From the NCBI RefSeq assembly GCF_037042905.1, contig NC_087245.1, positions 5,409,501 to 5,473,500 on the forward strand: DNA of 64,000 nucleotides. Direction: 5' to 3'. Shown here piece after piece: positions 1 through 13,054 of this stretch. The translations under genes were made by a program, and so were the position numbers. The notes under the pieces are model-generated. The model had not been told where the DNA came from and made no database searches. It saw nothing but the letters and a program-made list of their open reading frames with translations. The stretch comes from Lytechinus pictus (Eukaryota; Echinodermata; Echinoidea; Temnopleuroida; Toxopneustidae). Numbering within the stretch: the first letter of the stretch is position 1; each line of letters opens with the position of its first letter.

Positions 1-311
1 TCCTAGGGGATCGTGTGGAGCTGAATGTTTTCTCTTTATTATCTGTACTTACAGAGATCACCTACATATATACTCTTCCTTTATAATTGGGTTGATAATA
101 TTCTGATCAGATTTCCTATTCAGGGGCTATTTTTCTTGTTTTTTCGTACCAATAATATTTTATATTGAATCCAATCATAATATAAGAAGCACCTTTCTCA
201 TATATTCAATAGGAGAGTTGCTGAACAAACATGTAAGTTTTTTGGGGAAATTCCTTTCAGTCCATAGAAATTAAACTGCATGTACTATTTTTTTTCTGTA
301 TCTTGTTGCAG
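1..311 (+). other. 5' flank or last intron upstream of zinc-finger exon
   Basis: AT-rich sequence with no recognisable coding exon. It ends in a good splice acceptor: a T-rich tract at about 285-308 followed by the AG at 310-311. The zinc-finger coding exon therefore probably starts at 312, and this stretch would be the end of an intron whose upstream exon lies outside the window. Confidence 0.6.
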
Positions 312-317
312 ATTGAG

Positions 318-1937
318 ATGGATGATGAAGTTGAAAACGATGTGAAAGATTCAGGAAGAGGTTTTGAGAAGCTCTCTACTTCCAAGAAGCTGCAGACCAT
401 GAAGCGAAATCCCAAGACTGGGCAATATGAATGTCCATATTGCGTTTTTTGCTCTCCTTACTACAGTGCGGTGGCCAGTCACACCCTGATCCACACAGGT
501 GAGAAACCATTTCGCTGTAAGATCTGCGGATACCGTGCTCGTCAACGAGGTCATGTCGTGGTTCATATGCAGATGCATGAGGAGCAGAAGCCATACAAGT
601 GTGTTAAATGTGACTACTCCACAACCCAGCCATCTCACCTTCGAGTGCACATGAGGGTTCATGCTGATGAAGAGGAGAAGAATGAAGGAGATGGTAACTA
701 CATTTCAGAACAGCTGGCTTCATTGAAAGAACAAATGAAGAGTGAGGAAGAGAAAATGCAGTTGTTTTCTTGTAATCAGTGTGATTATGTTACCAAGCGC
801 AAGCACAATCTCATCCAGCACCTTGCGGTCCACACAGGAGCAAAACCCTACAAGTGTGATCTGTGTGACTACTCTTCCAGCCAGAAAGGTCACTTGAATG
901 TTCATATTCGCACCCATACTAAGGAGAAGCCCTTCAAATGTCCCAAGTGTCCATTTGCATCAACAGTACCAAAGTCTCTGCGTGAACATCTCCAGATGCA
1001 CTATGGGCAACGCCCTCTGAAGTGTCCTTACTGTTCTTTTTCTTCCAGCCAGGCTTTCTCCATCAAGCGTCACATTGCCTTGCACGAGGAGGTAAAATCC
1101 TTTTCTTGCAAGTTCTGCAGCTACAAGACCACTGTTGAAGAGGATTTCAATCACCATAGGTCTATTCATACCCAGCAAGCCTCATACAAGTGCACATATT
1201 GTCCTTATGAGACACCTTTCAAGCATATCTTTGATACCCACATCCTGACCCATACTGAAGCTCTAGGCATTACCACTGAGAATCGTGTTCCTAAAGGAAA
1301 TATTCCATCAATGCGGTCCAGACAGGGCAGGAAGAATCGCCTTCGCAACACTAAAAAGAATGAAGTTCATGATGAACCGGAACCTGATAGGAAACTACAT
1401 GAAAGCCTGTTTATCCATCCACCAACCCCCTCATCTTTGAAAGAGCCCAAAGCCAGTCCTGTTCCTGGATTGGAGCCTGAGGACCTGATAGTTGATGTGA
1501 ATGAGGATGCCTACAAGCATGATGATGAGGTGGACTATCACCACATGGAATTTGCCAAAAACCCCAAGGCTGTCCGAAAGCAGACTTCTCCAACGCCTGC
1601 TGATGCGACTCGCACTGTATCCACTGCCATGCAGACAATGCCGGAACCTGTGACTGATGAGCTACCACCGACACCTACTCTCTCTGACAAGAGTGCTCCT
1701 TCTCTTCCCGACATTGCTACTCTTTCCGCTAATGATGGTGCATCTCAGCAGGATATCAATGAAGCTGAGGATGAACTGTCCTTGGTCAATATGGAAGCTA
1801 TGGAAGAAGAAATCGTGGTGGAGAATCCCATGAGTAAGCTCTTCACCTGTGAGTATTGTGATAAAGAATTGATCGGTCAAGAAGACTGGCGGCGACATGT
1901 GTCTCGTCACTTCATGGAATGGCCAGAAATCAACTGA
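318..1937 (+). CDS. Polydactyl C2H2 zinc-finger protein (about 10 fingers), probable transcriptional regulator
   Basis: The reading frame gives 539 residues from the ATG at 318 to the TGA at 1935-1937. I chose this ATG because a splice acceptor precedes it at 310-311 and G occupies both -3 and +4. Nine C2H2 fingers lie in the N-terminal 60%, at about residues 38-59, 66-87, 94-115, 152-172, 180-200, 208-228, 236-256, 264-284 and 292-312. Finger 1 has the C-x2-C-x12-H-x3-H spacing. A lone tenth finger ends the protein at about 511-533. Only the first linker is a classical TGEKP; the others diverge (EEQKP, TGAKP, TKEKP, YGQRP). Between fingers 3 and 4 is a charged, glutamate-rich, helix-prone segment. 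Fingers 9 and 10 are separated by about 200 residues of acidic and proline-rich, probably disordered sequence. C2H2 proteins of this type usually bind DNA in the nucleus. No KRAB, SCAN or BTB domain is visible. I cannot assign an orthologue. An upstream exon could add N-terminal residues, because the frame stays open to the acceptor. Confidence 0.9.
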   Translation: MDDEVENDVKDSGRGFEKLSTSKKLQTMKRNPKTGQYECPYCVFCSPYYSAVASHTLIHTGEKPFRCKICGYRARQRGHVVVHMQMHEEQKPYKCVKCDYSTTQPSHLRVHMRVHADEEEKNEGDGNYISEQLASLKEQMKSEEEKMQLFSCNQCDYVTKRKHNLIQHLAVHTGAKPYKCDLCDYSSSQKGHLNVHIRTHTKEKPFKCPKCPFASTVPKSLREHLQMHYGQRPLKCPYCSFSSSQAFSIKRHIALHEEVKSFSCKFCSYKTTVEEDFNHHRSIHTQQASYKCTYCPYETPFKHIFDTHILTHTEALGITTENRVPKGNIPSMRSRQGRKNRLRNTKKNEVHDEPEPDRKLHESLFIHPPTPSSLKEPKASPVPGLEPEDLIVDVNEDAYKHDDEVDYHHMEFAKNPKAVRKQTSPTPADATRTVSTAMQTMPEPVTDELPPTPTLSDKSAPSLPDIATLSANDGASQQDINEAEDELSLVNMEAMEEEIVVENPMSKLFTCEYCDKELIGQEDWRRHVSRHFMEWPEIN

Positions 1938-4900
1938 TAGTGATCTACAAGTGCATCCTATAATTCTATCTTGCATGATAGATTTCTATTCCAACTACAT
2001 GTACATGTTAGTTAACTTTTTGAAAAAAGTCTGATATTTGTATGTTTTATTCTCCATAGTTACATTTATTTATTTTTTTCCTTGGGGGAGGGGAATGTTA
2101 AGAAGGGGATATTAAGGAAAAAGACATCATTTGCATCAGGCTACTGCTAATATTGTAAAGTGGAGCATCAGCATACATGTCTTTTTATCAGCTCATTCAA
2201 TGTCAAGGAAATAAGGAAAATAAGATTTTTTTTTATAGGTTGACAAAATAATTCTAAGTTGTTGAAGTTATGAGATGAATTCAAGAGAGTTTTTGATTTT
2301 GGCAAATTTTATGTGAAATACATGTATGTGATTGATGGATAAAAGAAGAGCAGATGCATGTACATGTACAAGTAAGATTTTAATAGAAAGGGTTAAACCC
2401 CCCCTAATTTACAAAGGGATTGAGGAAGGGCATGCTCTCATGATGAATTTGCTATTGTTTTTAAGCCATGTTCCTCATTTCATAATGTACAAATTAAAGT
2501 AAACTGTATTGCTTCAGTTTCGAATTGATAAACAACGATGCAGAACTTTTCATGATTGTGTAAAGAGCAATATATTTCTATTTTACATTTATTTTTTTAA
2601 CAAGTATTTCGTACATGTAGATATCTAATCATGTGAGAACATTAATATTTTCAAAGTCTTCCTGTTTTTAGACAAGAAATTGTGCCTTCTGATCATGCTG
2701 GTAATTTCGATTTATTTTCTGTCTAGAAAATATACCTTGAAATTTTCTTGAATAATTGAAACCATGGTGCTTTTGACTTTTACATGTACATGTGATTATG
2801 TGTTCTATAAGGTAAGAGATAATTTGATAAACCATAAAACCATGTGGACTCATTTAATTTTTTGTGATGTTCAAATGATTGGAAATTGGATTTGAGTTGC
2901 TACATTATGTTAACCATGATTTTATATTGTGTTGACCTTGTACTTTAATGTACATGTAACTTGTGATATGAACATTTTCTTTTTCTATATGATTTAGTAT
3001 GTTGAGTTCATATGAATACATGATGCATTCTGTTGTATACTGTGTAAATATAGTTATTGTTTTAATATGAAATGATGGTAGAGTGTAGGTTTTCATTGTT
3101 TATTTCATAGTCTAGTGTTATTCATGTCAGACTATTAAATCATAATAACTATTTAAAGTACATGTATGCAATTACGGTACCCCCTTTTCCCTGTCTTGAT
3201 ATCTACAAAAATCATTTCACAAAATATACATGTACATGTAGATTTAGGTTACATTTATTTTTCAATTCATGTTTTGCTACGAACTTGTAAGTTGTAAATG
3301 TAAAGTAATTCTAATTAATAGTCAATGTACATGTAGTTGCCAAAGATTGACATTGGCCATTGACCAGTGCCACACAGAATTTTGATAATTAACAAATCAC
3401 TTTTTACCATTATCAAATTAATATTACTATTGCTATGTTAGCTTCTGTCCTGTATACCTTGTACACGTATGTATTTTTTGTGAACAGAATGCTCTTTTCT
3501 CTGTTGTAATGTTTTGACTGTTAACATATGGATGTGAGATCATCGGTCACTTTGGGACAAATATTGAAGTACTTCACACGTGGAAACAAATGATGTGAAT
3601 ACCAGAAGTATAATTTTTTTTCTTCTGGATTGGCTAAAAGTGTGTTTCGGAACTGTAGTAGTGATTGGAATAATTGTACAGCTTTTAGTATGGTAACATC
3701 TACATCTACATGTACATGTACACGATATGGTCTTGCAGCTACAATGATGACAGAACCATGCCCTTAGTGGCTTACAATCATACAGACTTTTCATGCTGTT
3801 CTAATCTATATTGAATGTTTAGCCTATGTCTACATCTACGCAAGATGAACACACCATGGTAGTATTACCATTCTAACCTACAGATCTCATACCAGCAAAT
3901 CATTTGTAGTCTTTTTCATCAGACCAGTTGAGAACTTGTTTTTAGATTCTCGTGATCTTGCATGTAGCCACTCTGCCACAGAGAACTAAGATGTACATGT
4001 ATTTGGAGGATGAGACAATGTCAAATCCCCCTATCATAATTTCGCTATGTGTGATACAACAAGGACATTTCACAGAACTTTTTACACTAAAAGAAAAATG
4101 TGAATAAATGAAAACCATTCTGTCCCTATCTATCACGATGCATTTGTTATGTGCAGTAGTGGCTATGATACAAGATGGTCATTCAAATTGTAAACGTCAA
4201 TAATGTACCTGGCTTCCAGTATGCATGTTAATGATATGGTCACCAAATTGTTTGAAACAAAGAGTAAAGCAAGACTGTCCAGTATCCATTCACATGTGAG
4301 TATCAGTCTGTAACTGTTTGTATTGTTACACATGTTCTATTAAGTGTTTTATTGTATACAGATTATCTGCTAGACAATGATTTCTTAAAATTATCAAATT
4401 GTGTGAATTTTGTTTTTATCACTATCAGTATAAAGACTTTGAGACCCCTAAAACCTGCAAAACTTGATTGGTAAAAGAGACTAAGTCTAGTAGCTCTAAT
4501 GCCTACTGCAAGTGTAACCTTATCTGAGGGCCTACTACCAGTACAGCAAAGATTACTTGGTGTCTGGTTACATTGAATCTAGACTACTTAAAGCTATGTA
4601 ATAGATAATCGTTAGGGAGTTTAGGGATGTTTTACAAGAGTAAAGGTTGACTAAAATCATGCTTAAGCGTCAATGCACATACATGTACATGCACATGTAT
4701 TTATATTTAATGTGGAATTTAATTGTTGATAATGCGGTAGGGCATATTCCCAGAAACGATGTGTCCATTGTGGTGATTCATGTACATGTATGTTAAAGCA
4801 TCACCGCATTGTACAGGTCATTCTCACCTTTTATTTACCACCTTTTTATTTTGGATTAGATGAAAGGTACATGTAGAGAGGGAGAGAGAGGGAGGATGGT

Positions 4901-5814
4901 GGTGAAATCATTTATGCTGACAAATCAAAAATTGCTTCTGGGCTGTCCAAAATTAAACTAAGTTACATGTATCTCTTTTTTTTTAAATTACATGTATTTG
5001 ACACAATATTTACAGACTTCGTTTAGACCAAGCTGTCATGACATGCATCAGGGTTAAGATAACATAGCTATCAAGTTTGTGTCAGTTGACTTCTCCTCCC
5101 ACCATGTATATCCCTTCAAGGCTTTTCACAGATGGGATGACAATCAATGAATAGTCAGTATTGTGCATGCTCATAGTCATCTCCACTTTGATTTGTTCAT
5201 CTTACTAGCAGCATTTTCATTAGTGTAGTTTGGCAGTATTTGTTTTATTCTAACAATGTCCTTTCAAAATGTTGACTTGGGTTTGATGAGTGGTACATGT
5301 ATACTTGTATTCTAAAATTCATATGCAACTTGATTTTCAATGGCAGCCAATCAAATGAGTGTGTTTGGGACAGTCACAAGTGCTTGATTTTTTTTTTTTT
5401 TTTACAAAGTAGTTGCATTTGTGAAAAATACACAACTCTTTTGTGATGCTATAATTTTGTTTCAAATTATTTCAAGTGACACTCAATTTTGATTGTCAAA
5501 AAGCAAGTCCTAAGCACTCATAATAGTGTAGCCTTATATGTACATACATGCAAGCATTTATTTGTTGAAATGAAATGTATTGAAAATTAGAACATAATTG
5601 AAGTGAATTATATCTTGGCTGAAAGCGTTATGATTACGATTATTTAAATGAATGCTCCATGAGTTAAATCTGGGGGTATTTCACAAAGAATTAAGTGTGA
5701 CTTGGAGTCTCCCTTAAATTTCAGTTGCATATGTTGTAAAACGCATCAGTGCATCGGTCAGATCATGTGCAGGGGACGTGCACTGTTGCTTATCAATCAA
5801 ACAGATCATGTGTA
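1938..5814 (+). other. 3' flank of the zinc-finger gene, no gene seen; TACATGTA-rich
   Basis: No coding exon is recognisable on either strand. The first part should be the 3' UTR, but I cannot fix a polyadenylation site. TACATGTA/ACATGTACATGT words recur here, for example near 2000, 2357, 2784, 2946, 3224, 3706, 3991, 4678 and 4780. Homopolymer T runs and a short GA-rich stretch (about 4876-4892) are present. Confidence 0.5.
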
Positions 5815-6308
5815 AAGGGGAAGTTCACCCTGACAAAAAAAGTTTATTTTAAAAATAGTAGGATAAAATAATAGAAAGTAGTGCCAAAAGTTTGAGAAAA
5901 ATCCATCAAAGAATAAAAAAAGTTATAAGAATTTTATTTATTTGATTTGTGAAGTCGTATGCAAGCAGCTTTTCTACATATCGTATGGTAAAAGAATGAA
6001 TGAAATGTCATTTTCTCAGAAAATTGAAAATGGTTTTCACTGTACCTTCAGTAGTCAAATCATTTCACACCCGTTTCTAAAGACAAAACAAAACTGAGTC
6101 ACGAACCATTAACAAAATTGAAATATGTGCATTTTATATTACATAACATATGGGGCAGCTGCTCGTTTATGACGTCATAAATCCCAAACTTTAAATTCTA
6201 ATAACTTTCTTATTCTTAAATGGAATTTCCTCAAACCTTCACCAATGAGTTTAACAAAATTAACTGCTATTTTTACAACAAACTTTTCTTCAGGGTGAAC
6301 TTCCCTTT
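5815..6308. mobile_element. TA-flanked miniature inverted-repeat element (AAGGGGAAGTTCACCCTGA family)
   Basis: The left end reads AAGGGGAAGTTCACCCTGA and the right end is its near inverse complement, TCAGGGTGAACTTCCCTTT. TA dinucleotides lie outside both ends (5813-5814 and 6309-6310). Imperfect complementarity continues inward for about 170 bases. There is no transposase. TA flanks suggest mobilisation by a Tc1/mariner-type enzyme, but the family is not proven. Related ends occur near 9866-9880, 12418-12850, 18640-18790, 20740-20900 and 23920-24010. Confidence 0.7.
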
Positions 6309-6720
6309 TAATATAATATGTGCATTGCCCTTTAAGCATGACTCACACAGTTAAGTCACACTTAACTCTTTTGTGAAACACAGTGTGCTTAAAATAGTAA
6401 GGCAGAGCCCAGGTTGAGGAAATGTGTACAACTTAGAGCCAATGAATAATGAAAATGTTATTATTTATGGAGCAAAAATTTGCATTTCTTTTTCGGAAAG
6501 TATTGTTGCAACCAGCAATGATTATTGCAAACTACAGGTACAAGTACATCTCTGTAATCTCTTGAGACCATGGAAATCGGTCCACTGCGAATTTGAGTTG
6601 AAAGCAGAAAATAAGACTTTGTCTTAAGATTTATTTAACTTTGATTATTTGACTGGACTGTAGGTAAACTTATGCAGACTAAATTTACATTCTATGATGT
6701 ATATATATTACCTTTTTTTA

Positions 6721-7200
6721 ACTGATGCAGTAGCAAAAGTAATTTTCAATACTAGCATCCACCCAGTCATCATTGTTCAGTGGTATAATTTTCATTTTAG
6801 TTTTCCCATTTTTCAATAACATGCAAATTATTATTTTTTAGATTGAATTTTCTGTCTCAGGGACTTGAGAATTGTTTATATTTGAAATAATCACTTTAAT
6901 AGTCTCAATGGGATTTATTATGAATTTACCTTTGCTTGATTTCCAGAGCCTTAACTTTTAACTGATGCAGTAGCAAAAGTAATTTTCAATACTAGCATCC
7001 ACCCAGTCATCATTGTTCAGTGGTATAATTTTCATTTTAGTTTTCCCATTTTTCAATAACATGCAAATTATTATTTTTTAGATTGAATTTTCTGTCTCAG
7101 GGACTTGAGAATTGTTTATATTTGAAATAATCACTTTAATAGTCTCAATGGGATTTATTATGAATTTACCTTTGCTTGATTTCCAGAGCCTTAATTTTCA
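6721..7200. repeat. 240-bp perfect tandem duplication, two copies
   Basis: 6721-6960 and 6961-7200 are identical at essentially every base except the last few positions of the second unit. No coding potential is seen in any frame. The perfect identity implies a recent duplication or a haplotype or assembly artefact. Confidence 0.9.
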
Positions 7201-8911
7201 AAGATTTCTAGCTGTACTTGTTTAATATTTTGGTCTGTTTTGTCAGTCTGAATTTTGATTGAGTAATCTACCGGCATTGACAATGAAATGTATGTTTGTC
7301 ATTCTAATATTAAAATGAATTGCATGTGTTATTTCATTGTATTTCATCTCCATTATCAGATACATTGTATAATATTTCATTATTCATTTATCTTGTGTTT
7401 CATAACGTACCAAATAAGTCATTATATCCATTATGTTCACTATTAGTCCTTTCTGTGTTGGTTTTTTATATTAATCATGCTTGGAAATAATTGAGAGAAT
7501 TGCACATTATTTTTATACCTTCTTCCACATTCCTTTATTACTGGAGCGGAAATCATGTCTTATATCAAAGGACATATTTTTTACATTGAAGCTTTTATTG
7601 TGTGAATGTATTAAACTTATAACCTCAGTCATGCCAACAACCATACTGATGCAAACGTTATATCAAAGGAGATGTGTTTGTGTGCATTTAAACAATGAAG
7701 ACCTGTATCTTGATGGTCAGAGTATGAATTGTGTAGATTATAGTTGTAAGGTAAGTTTGGACCAACATGGCTTACATGTATCTTCTTGCACAACTCCTGC
7801 TGTATGCTTCAACATGTAGATACATGTAGACTCATATTCTGAAGCTGAGTTAACTTAGACTATGGTCCAACTATACTAAAATTATAGCTAAAAATGTCAA
7901 AATTTTGTTTACATAGAAAACTTTTTATTATTATTCCCAGACAGTTGTGAATAATTTGAGTGTAAATGAGCTGATAAGTTGGTCGAGTCTGTAATGTTAA
8001 AGACTTGTGCAACATCAGGCTTTAAATAGTTCTACCACAGCTTTTACAAGAATTTAAATCAAACCGGAGTTTAGAATGTTGGGCATTTAATTTGGCAAGT
8101 TATAGATCTTCCTGTGGTGCAGTGCAACTAAGGTTAATTTATCAATGTCTGTGCCTTATTGATACCTATATGTCTCAGCTACATGCAGGCCTTTTTTTTC
8201 AAGAAAAATGTCTTCTCAACATTGATGTAAATAGTTTGTAGTGTGCATGCATGCATGGCAAGTAGAAATTCTAGATTGATGAAAGAAACAATGTTTTGTA
8301 GAAAATCCAAGAAAAGGAGAACACTGTTTACTTTTAACAATAGGGGAAAGCAAATCTAGCAGATATAATTGTGAAGTCTGGATCATGGATGCATAATTTG
8401 ATAATAAATTGATGCTGCTTAATCGTGCTGTACTTTATTTTCCTCGTTTGTTTTTAGATGGTAATGATATTCATGAGAGAGTCAGATATGTTGAGGAAGA
8501 GAGACTTTCAAGTACGGGTGAGAGAGAGAGAGAGAAAAGAAATAGAATAGAAGATGAAGAGATGTAGACAGGAGTAGACAGAAAGATGGGAGACATAAAA
8601 TAAATGGAAAGAATATTAAACTACATATACATGAATGGAGAATGAAAATCTTGGAGCAAAGTTTTCTTTTGTGAAAACAAGAAGATCAATGATTTTTTTT
8701 TTAATAATTGAATGAACAAACTTCTTAGTTTGATTGTCAAGAGCAGTGATGTAATGGAGATCCTCCCATTGGAATTCAAACCAGGATGTGTGACATCACA
8801 AATTAAAAATTCCCCTTTGATCGACAAAAAGAGCATCTAGAAAAAGCACCTTTTTGCTTATTCTTCTGAATGTAATGTACAAACTCTGACTGGATATTTT
8901 TTGTAAAACCT
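7201..8911. other. Gene-free AT-rich stretch
   Basis: No exon, RNA gene or mobile-element termini could be supported. A short GA microsatellite lies at about 8518-8536. An exon-like segment at 8458-8514 was considered and rejected. Confidence 0.5.
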
Positions 8912-10029
8912 TTAATATATGAATTATCCTCTCATAAAAAATGCCTGATTTTCGTAAATTGATAAAAAAACTAAATCAAACATACACTTAATGGGACAGT
9001 TGTTTACATGTGACATCCCATGTCTTGGTCACATTGCCTATGAGGCTATGATATTGATCCATAGGCTTAAATATTGATCTGTGATTCAAAATGTTCTTTT
9101 TCAAACTTCATTGATTTAATTCTTTGTTTTATACAATTCAACTGCAGGTTAAATTGCTATTGAATTGTTACAGGCAGTGTTGAAAGGTGCAAAATACTGT
9201 GTGATTAAAAGAAAAAAACTTTGACACCTCATAAATCTCCAATTTGAGGAAAAAAATGTACCATGAACACAATATGTGTGACCTGATATAGTATTTTCTC
9301 CTAAATAATTTGATACCATATTTATGTAGTATAGCTTTAAACTCAGTATAGCTTTAAATTTGGATAAACAGAAGGTATTCTTTGCTTTAATGTAAATTTT
9401 GATTTGCGCCAACGTAAGTCATGACTGCATTTAATGAATCAAGATGTCAATGAAGTCATAATCCTACAAGGGTTGCAGTGACATCCATTACAAAAACCCT
9501 CTTTCAATAATTCACATTAGAATTGTTTAATAAACACTTTTTAGCATTAAAAAAAAAAAGTTAATTTCATTGAAAATGGGTTTGCAATGCTTACTGCAAG
9601 TCGTGTAGGATGATTTTAAACTTTATTTGCGCGAAAGTAAGGGACCGTCTGGATTCATTCATTGCAATGGCCCCTTTCGCGCGAATAAAATTTTACATCA
9701 CAGTAAAGAATACCTCCTGATTATCCAAGTGTAAACACACACTACATAAATTATTTGGGAGTGTTGATGACATATTTTCCCCTTAAATTGGGGATTTCCC
9801 CTCAGACCTAACCAATATTTTTAATTATTTTTTTCTGCTATTTTTACAATGTACTTTTTGTCAGGGTGAACTTTCCCTTTAACTTTAAGCTGAAGAGATA
9901 AGCAGATCCACCCTTTGATTAGAAAATGATTTGTTTTAGAGCAGAAAATGTGAACACAGGGATCGTTAAAGTTCGAAAGATATTGGAGAAGAAAAATTGA
10001 AATTATCAGGTGTGCCACTGACTGTACTA

Positions 10030-10996
10030 CAGTGCGTATAAAAAAAAGTTTACACTTTGAAAAAGCACTGGCAATTAAAAAATATATAACATGTGGGTAA
10101 TTTTGTCACATATAATCTTGGGTTTGGGTCTCATCTATAATCCAATGAAAGTAAAAGTTTTGACAGAATGTTACACTTGAGTGAGCACTGTCCATTTTTG
10201 TAAAGCTCGCAAAAATCTGTTTGCGCAGAAATGCTTGTTTTCACGCCGTGTCAAGGGGAAAGGGCGAAATCAAACTTACCCTGCGAAACATTTCTCATAA
10301 ATTTCCCTTGCACTTTAGTCAATTGAAGTAAAACGGATACGTTCAAGCATTTTGTAACAATTTTGCCACCCAAATTGAAGTTTCAACACTTAGTAAGCAC
10401 AACCTTTACCCTTTTTGTGCCAGCTGGATCTGAGGACATAACTGAATCTGAACAAAAGTTTATATCAGACATCTCCAGCATTTTTTCACTAAGTTATCAT
10501 TTAAAGTGGGTTTACATTTCAATTTTTCATTTAATACTTGTTTCTCCACACTTCTCAAGCTGGACAATGATTAACAAAATGAAAATCAAGCCTAAGCCAT
10601 TTCATGTAAATCACAGCTCAGTGTAAAGCAAATATCGTCACGATGGCCTCGGTGTGTGGTGGGGCGAAATGCACTATTCGAAGTGTTTTGGGCAGTAAAC
10701 AAGTCAAAAAAGGTAAAATATATCTTCAAATCAATTTTACTAGCTAAATTCCATGTGTTCTTCATGATTAAAGTCTACTTTTATTCGCATAACTATTTCA
10801 AAGTTCTGCGCAAATCATTTTTCACTAACTTTTCAAGTGGTGCTCACTCAAGTGGAAATGTTTTTCGACAGTTATATCGTCATTTGCTTAAATGGATCTG
10901 TACCAATGTTAAAATGTGGAAAAATCTTCAGGATATTACAAATGTATAATTTTACAGGATTTTTTCAAAGTGTAAACTTTTTTTTGATACGCACTG
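10030..10996. mobile_element. Non-autonomous Tc1/mariner-like element with TA target duplication
   Basis: The left terminus begins CAGTGCGTATAAAAAAAAGT and the right terminus ends in its near inverse complement, finishing TTTGATACGCACTG. TA lies immediately outside both ends (10028-10029 and 10997-10998). The inverted termini are about 37 bases. No DDE transposase reading frame is present in the 967 bases. An exon-like ORF at 10643-10712 starts with ATG in a fair context and ends at a GTAAAA donor; its protein begins MASVCGGAKCTIRSV and I do not recognise it. A second copy lies at 60084-61050 inside the 5-kb repeat. Confidence 0.75.
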
Positions 10997-12417
10997 TAGA
11001 GAAGTACATGTATGGAAATCATCTAGAATGAACCATTTCCTACATGAAATAAAGGTTTTCAATGGCTGAAAATATGTTGAAAAAGTCTGAATTCAGACTT
11101 TAATCTGAAGTGGCATTCTTGGATCACTAATATAAGATTAAATTCCAAATTTCCAATTTTAGTATATTTTGACGTAGGACTGTCACCAGGACGGGCAACT
11201 GTCATGTATTTACCATTTCCTCAAGTTCAACACTTTTCTCTCTGGGCTGTGGTGTAATCAAAACATCACATTCCCAGGATCACATTACACAGCATATTAG
11301 TAGATGTCCTACAAAAAAAATGCCACTGGTAGAGAGCTTCAGATAGAAAAGCAGTTCAGATATTTTATTCATTTGATGTTTTTTTTAATTTTATTGAGGC
11401 AAATGTGACCAGGCATGTGAAAACTGACAAATATGCCGCACTGTGTGATTTTCAGTAGAGGGGCTTTAAAAGTTACTTTGGTTAGAATGGTCAAATTTCA
11501 ATTTTTACTATTTTGTTTCTCTATTTCTATTTTACTAGTTAGACTGTCTTTTTTTCTATGGGCTATAATAATTAATGTACCTAACACACCCTAATCACTG
11601 TTTTGACAGTTAATAATTTTGCCTTTTTAATGTTGCAATTTATTCTACTTCTTGCAAACCAAATAATTCCCCTTATTTTGAACTCCAATAAATTGAAAGT
11701 AAATGATGTCTATTGTTGAAACTTCTCTGTAATCAAGAACAGGACGTGCCTAATGAGTGTGGCAAATTTGGAGCCCATTTGATGACCCCTTGTAGAAAAA
11801 TTGGAATGAGTGCTAATCCACTTTTTGTCACCTTGCACAATAGTACAAGGGTAAGTTTGCTTCAATAGACTTTAAATCTTATTTTCTCTCAAGTGACATT
11901 CTACAGTAGTCAATGTTATTTTGATGAGGGTTTGGAACATTCAAGTATGTCATGTAACATCTTAAAGCCGAGATTCTCCTCTTTCAGTAGGGATATTTAA
12001 CAGAAAATCTTACACCTCTTAAAATTGCATGTATTGGTGATTTTTCAACTTAAAATATCTGCCATGTGTATCACTATGGAAAATAATCATTGAACCACCA
12101 ATTACACAAGTTGTCAGTGCTGATATTTTCAGGGAAATCCTTGGTTTGATAGGCAACTGACTGTTACTATGGTAACTGTCCGAGACAACTGTTCAGTGCT
12201 GACAACTTTCACGAACTGGTGATGGTCTATTATTATAGCTGTCACACCAAATGGTGAGAGCTATCCTTGTGCAATCTCTCACTCAAGAGATTTGCAATGG
12301 TGCTAAAAGCAGCCAAGTTACGATGTTCACAGATAAACTGTAATTCTACAAGTATCTATTCATTCTGTCACATTTGTGTGTGTGCCTCTCTCTTTCTCTC
12401 CCTTCCATGCTCCATTT
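10997..12417. other. Gene-free stretch
   Basis: AT-rich sequence with no exon, RNA or element termini that I can support on either strand. Confidence 0.5.
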
Positions 12418-12850
12418 TGAAGGGGAAGTTCATCCTCCTGATAAGTTGGTTTTAATGAAAGAAAAAAATATGAAGGTTTAACAAAAATCTGAATACAATA
12501 ATTATGAATTTCTATTTTTTTAATTAAGAGTAATATAATAATTAAAAAAAAATTCTAATATTTGAACAGTTCCTGGTGACTGCAAGTACTTTTGCCATAG
12601 AAGAAAGGCATATATGAAATGAGAAGTCTGATATTAAATGCACTGATAAAATCATTTAGCAATTTTCAACGAACTTGAAGTTTGTTTAATTCATATGGGA
12701 CAGGTTCACTCATGTGATATCACAAAATTAAAACTTAAAATATCCATAACTCTTTGACAGATTTTCTATAAACCTGCATCAATATTTTCATTTTCTTTTT
12801 CTGCTTTCATTAAAACCAAGTAAATGCTATGGTAAATTTCCCCCTTCAAC
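12418..12850. mobile_element. Diverged miniature element of the GGGGAAGTTCA family
   Basis: The left end, GAAGGGGAAGTTCATCCTCC, continues into TTGGTTTTAATGAAAG. The inverse complement of that second block (CTTTCATTAAAACCAA) occurs near 12805-12822, followed by a C-rich end at about 12840-12848. There is no coding content. The termini are imperfect, so the boundaries are approximate. The copy at +50054 has the same structure. Confidence 0.5.
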
Positions 12851-13054
12851 TCACATGAACCTTGATCAATGAATTCAAATGGATTGTCACTCTTGTAATC
12901 CAATCATAATTAGTCATTACATTATGCATTTTAATTCATTGTTTTTTTCACAGAATTATTTACAGATGTATTCTTCTTTTATCAAAGACTTTCAACATAT
13001 TCAATTTTCTTTTTTTTAGTAAAAAATTAGAGTACGAATACATAAAAATACATA

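Noticed and set aside
7481-7819. 112-codon open frame
   Set aside because: Irregular composition, non-ATG start, no domain and no splice context.
8458-8514. Exon-like segment (acceptor TTTTTAG, open frame GNDIHERVRYVEEERLSST, GTGAGA donor)
   Set aside because: The frame runs straight into a GA microsatellite, no partner exon was found and the protein is not recognisable.
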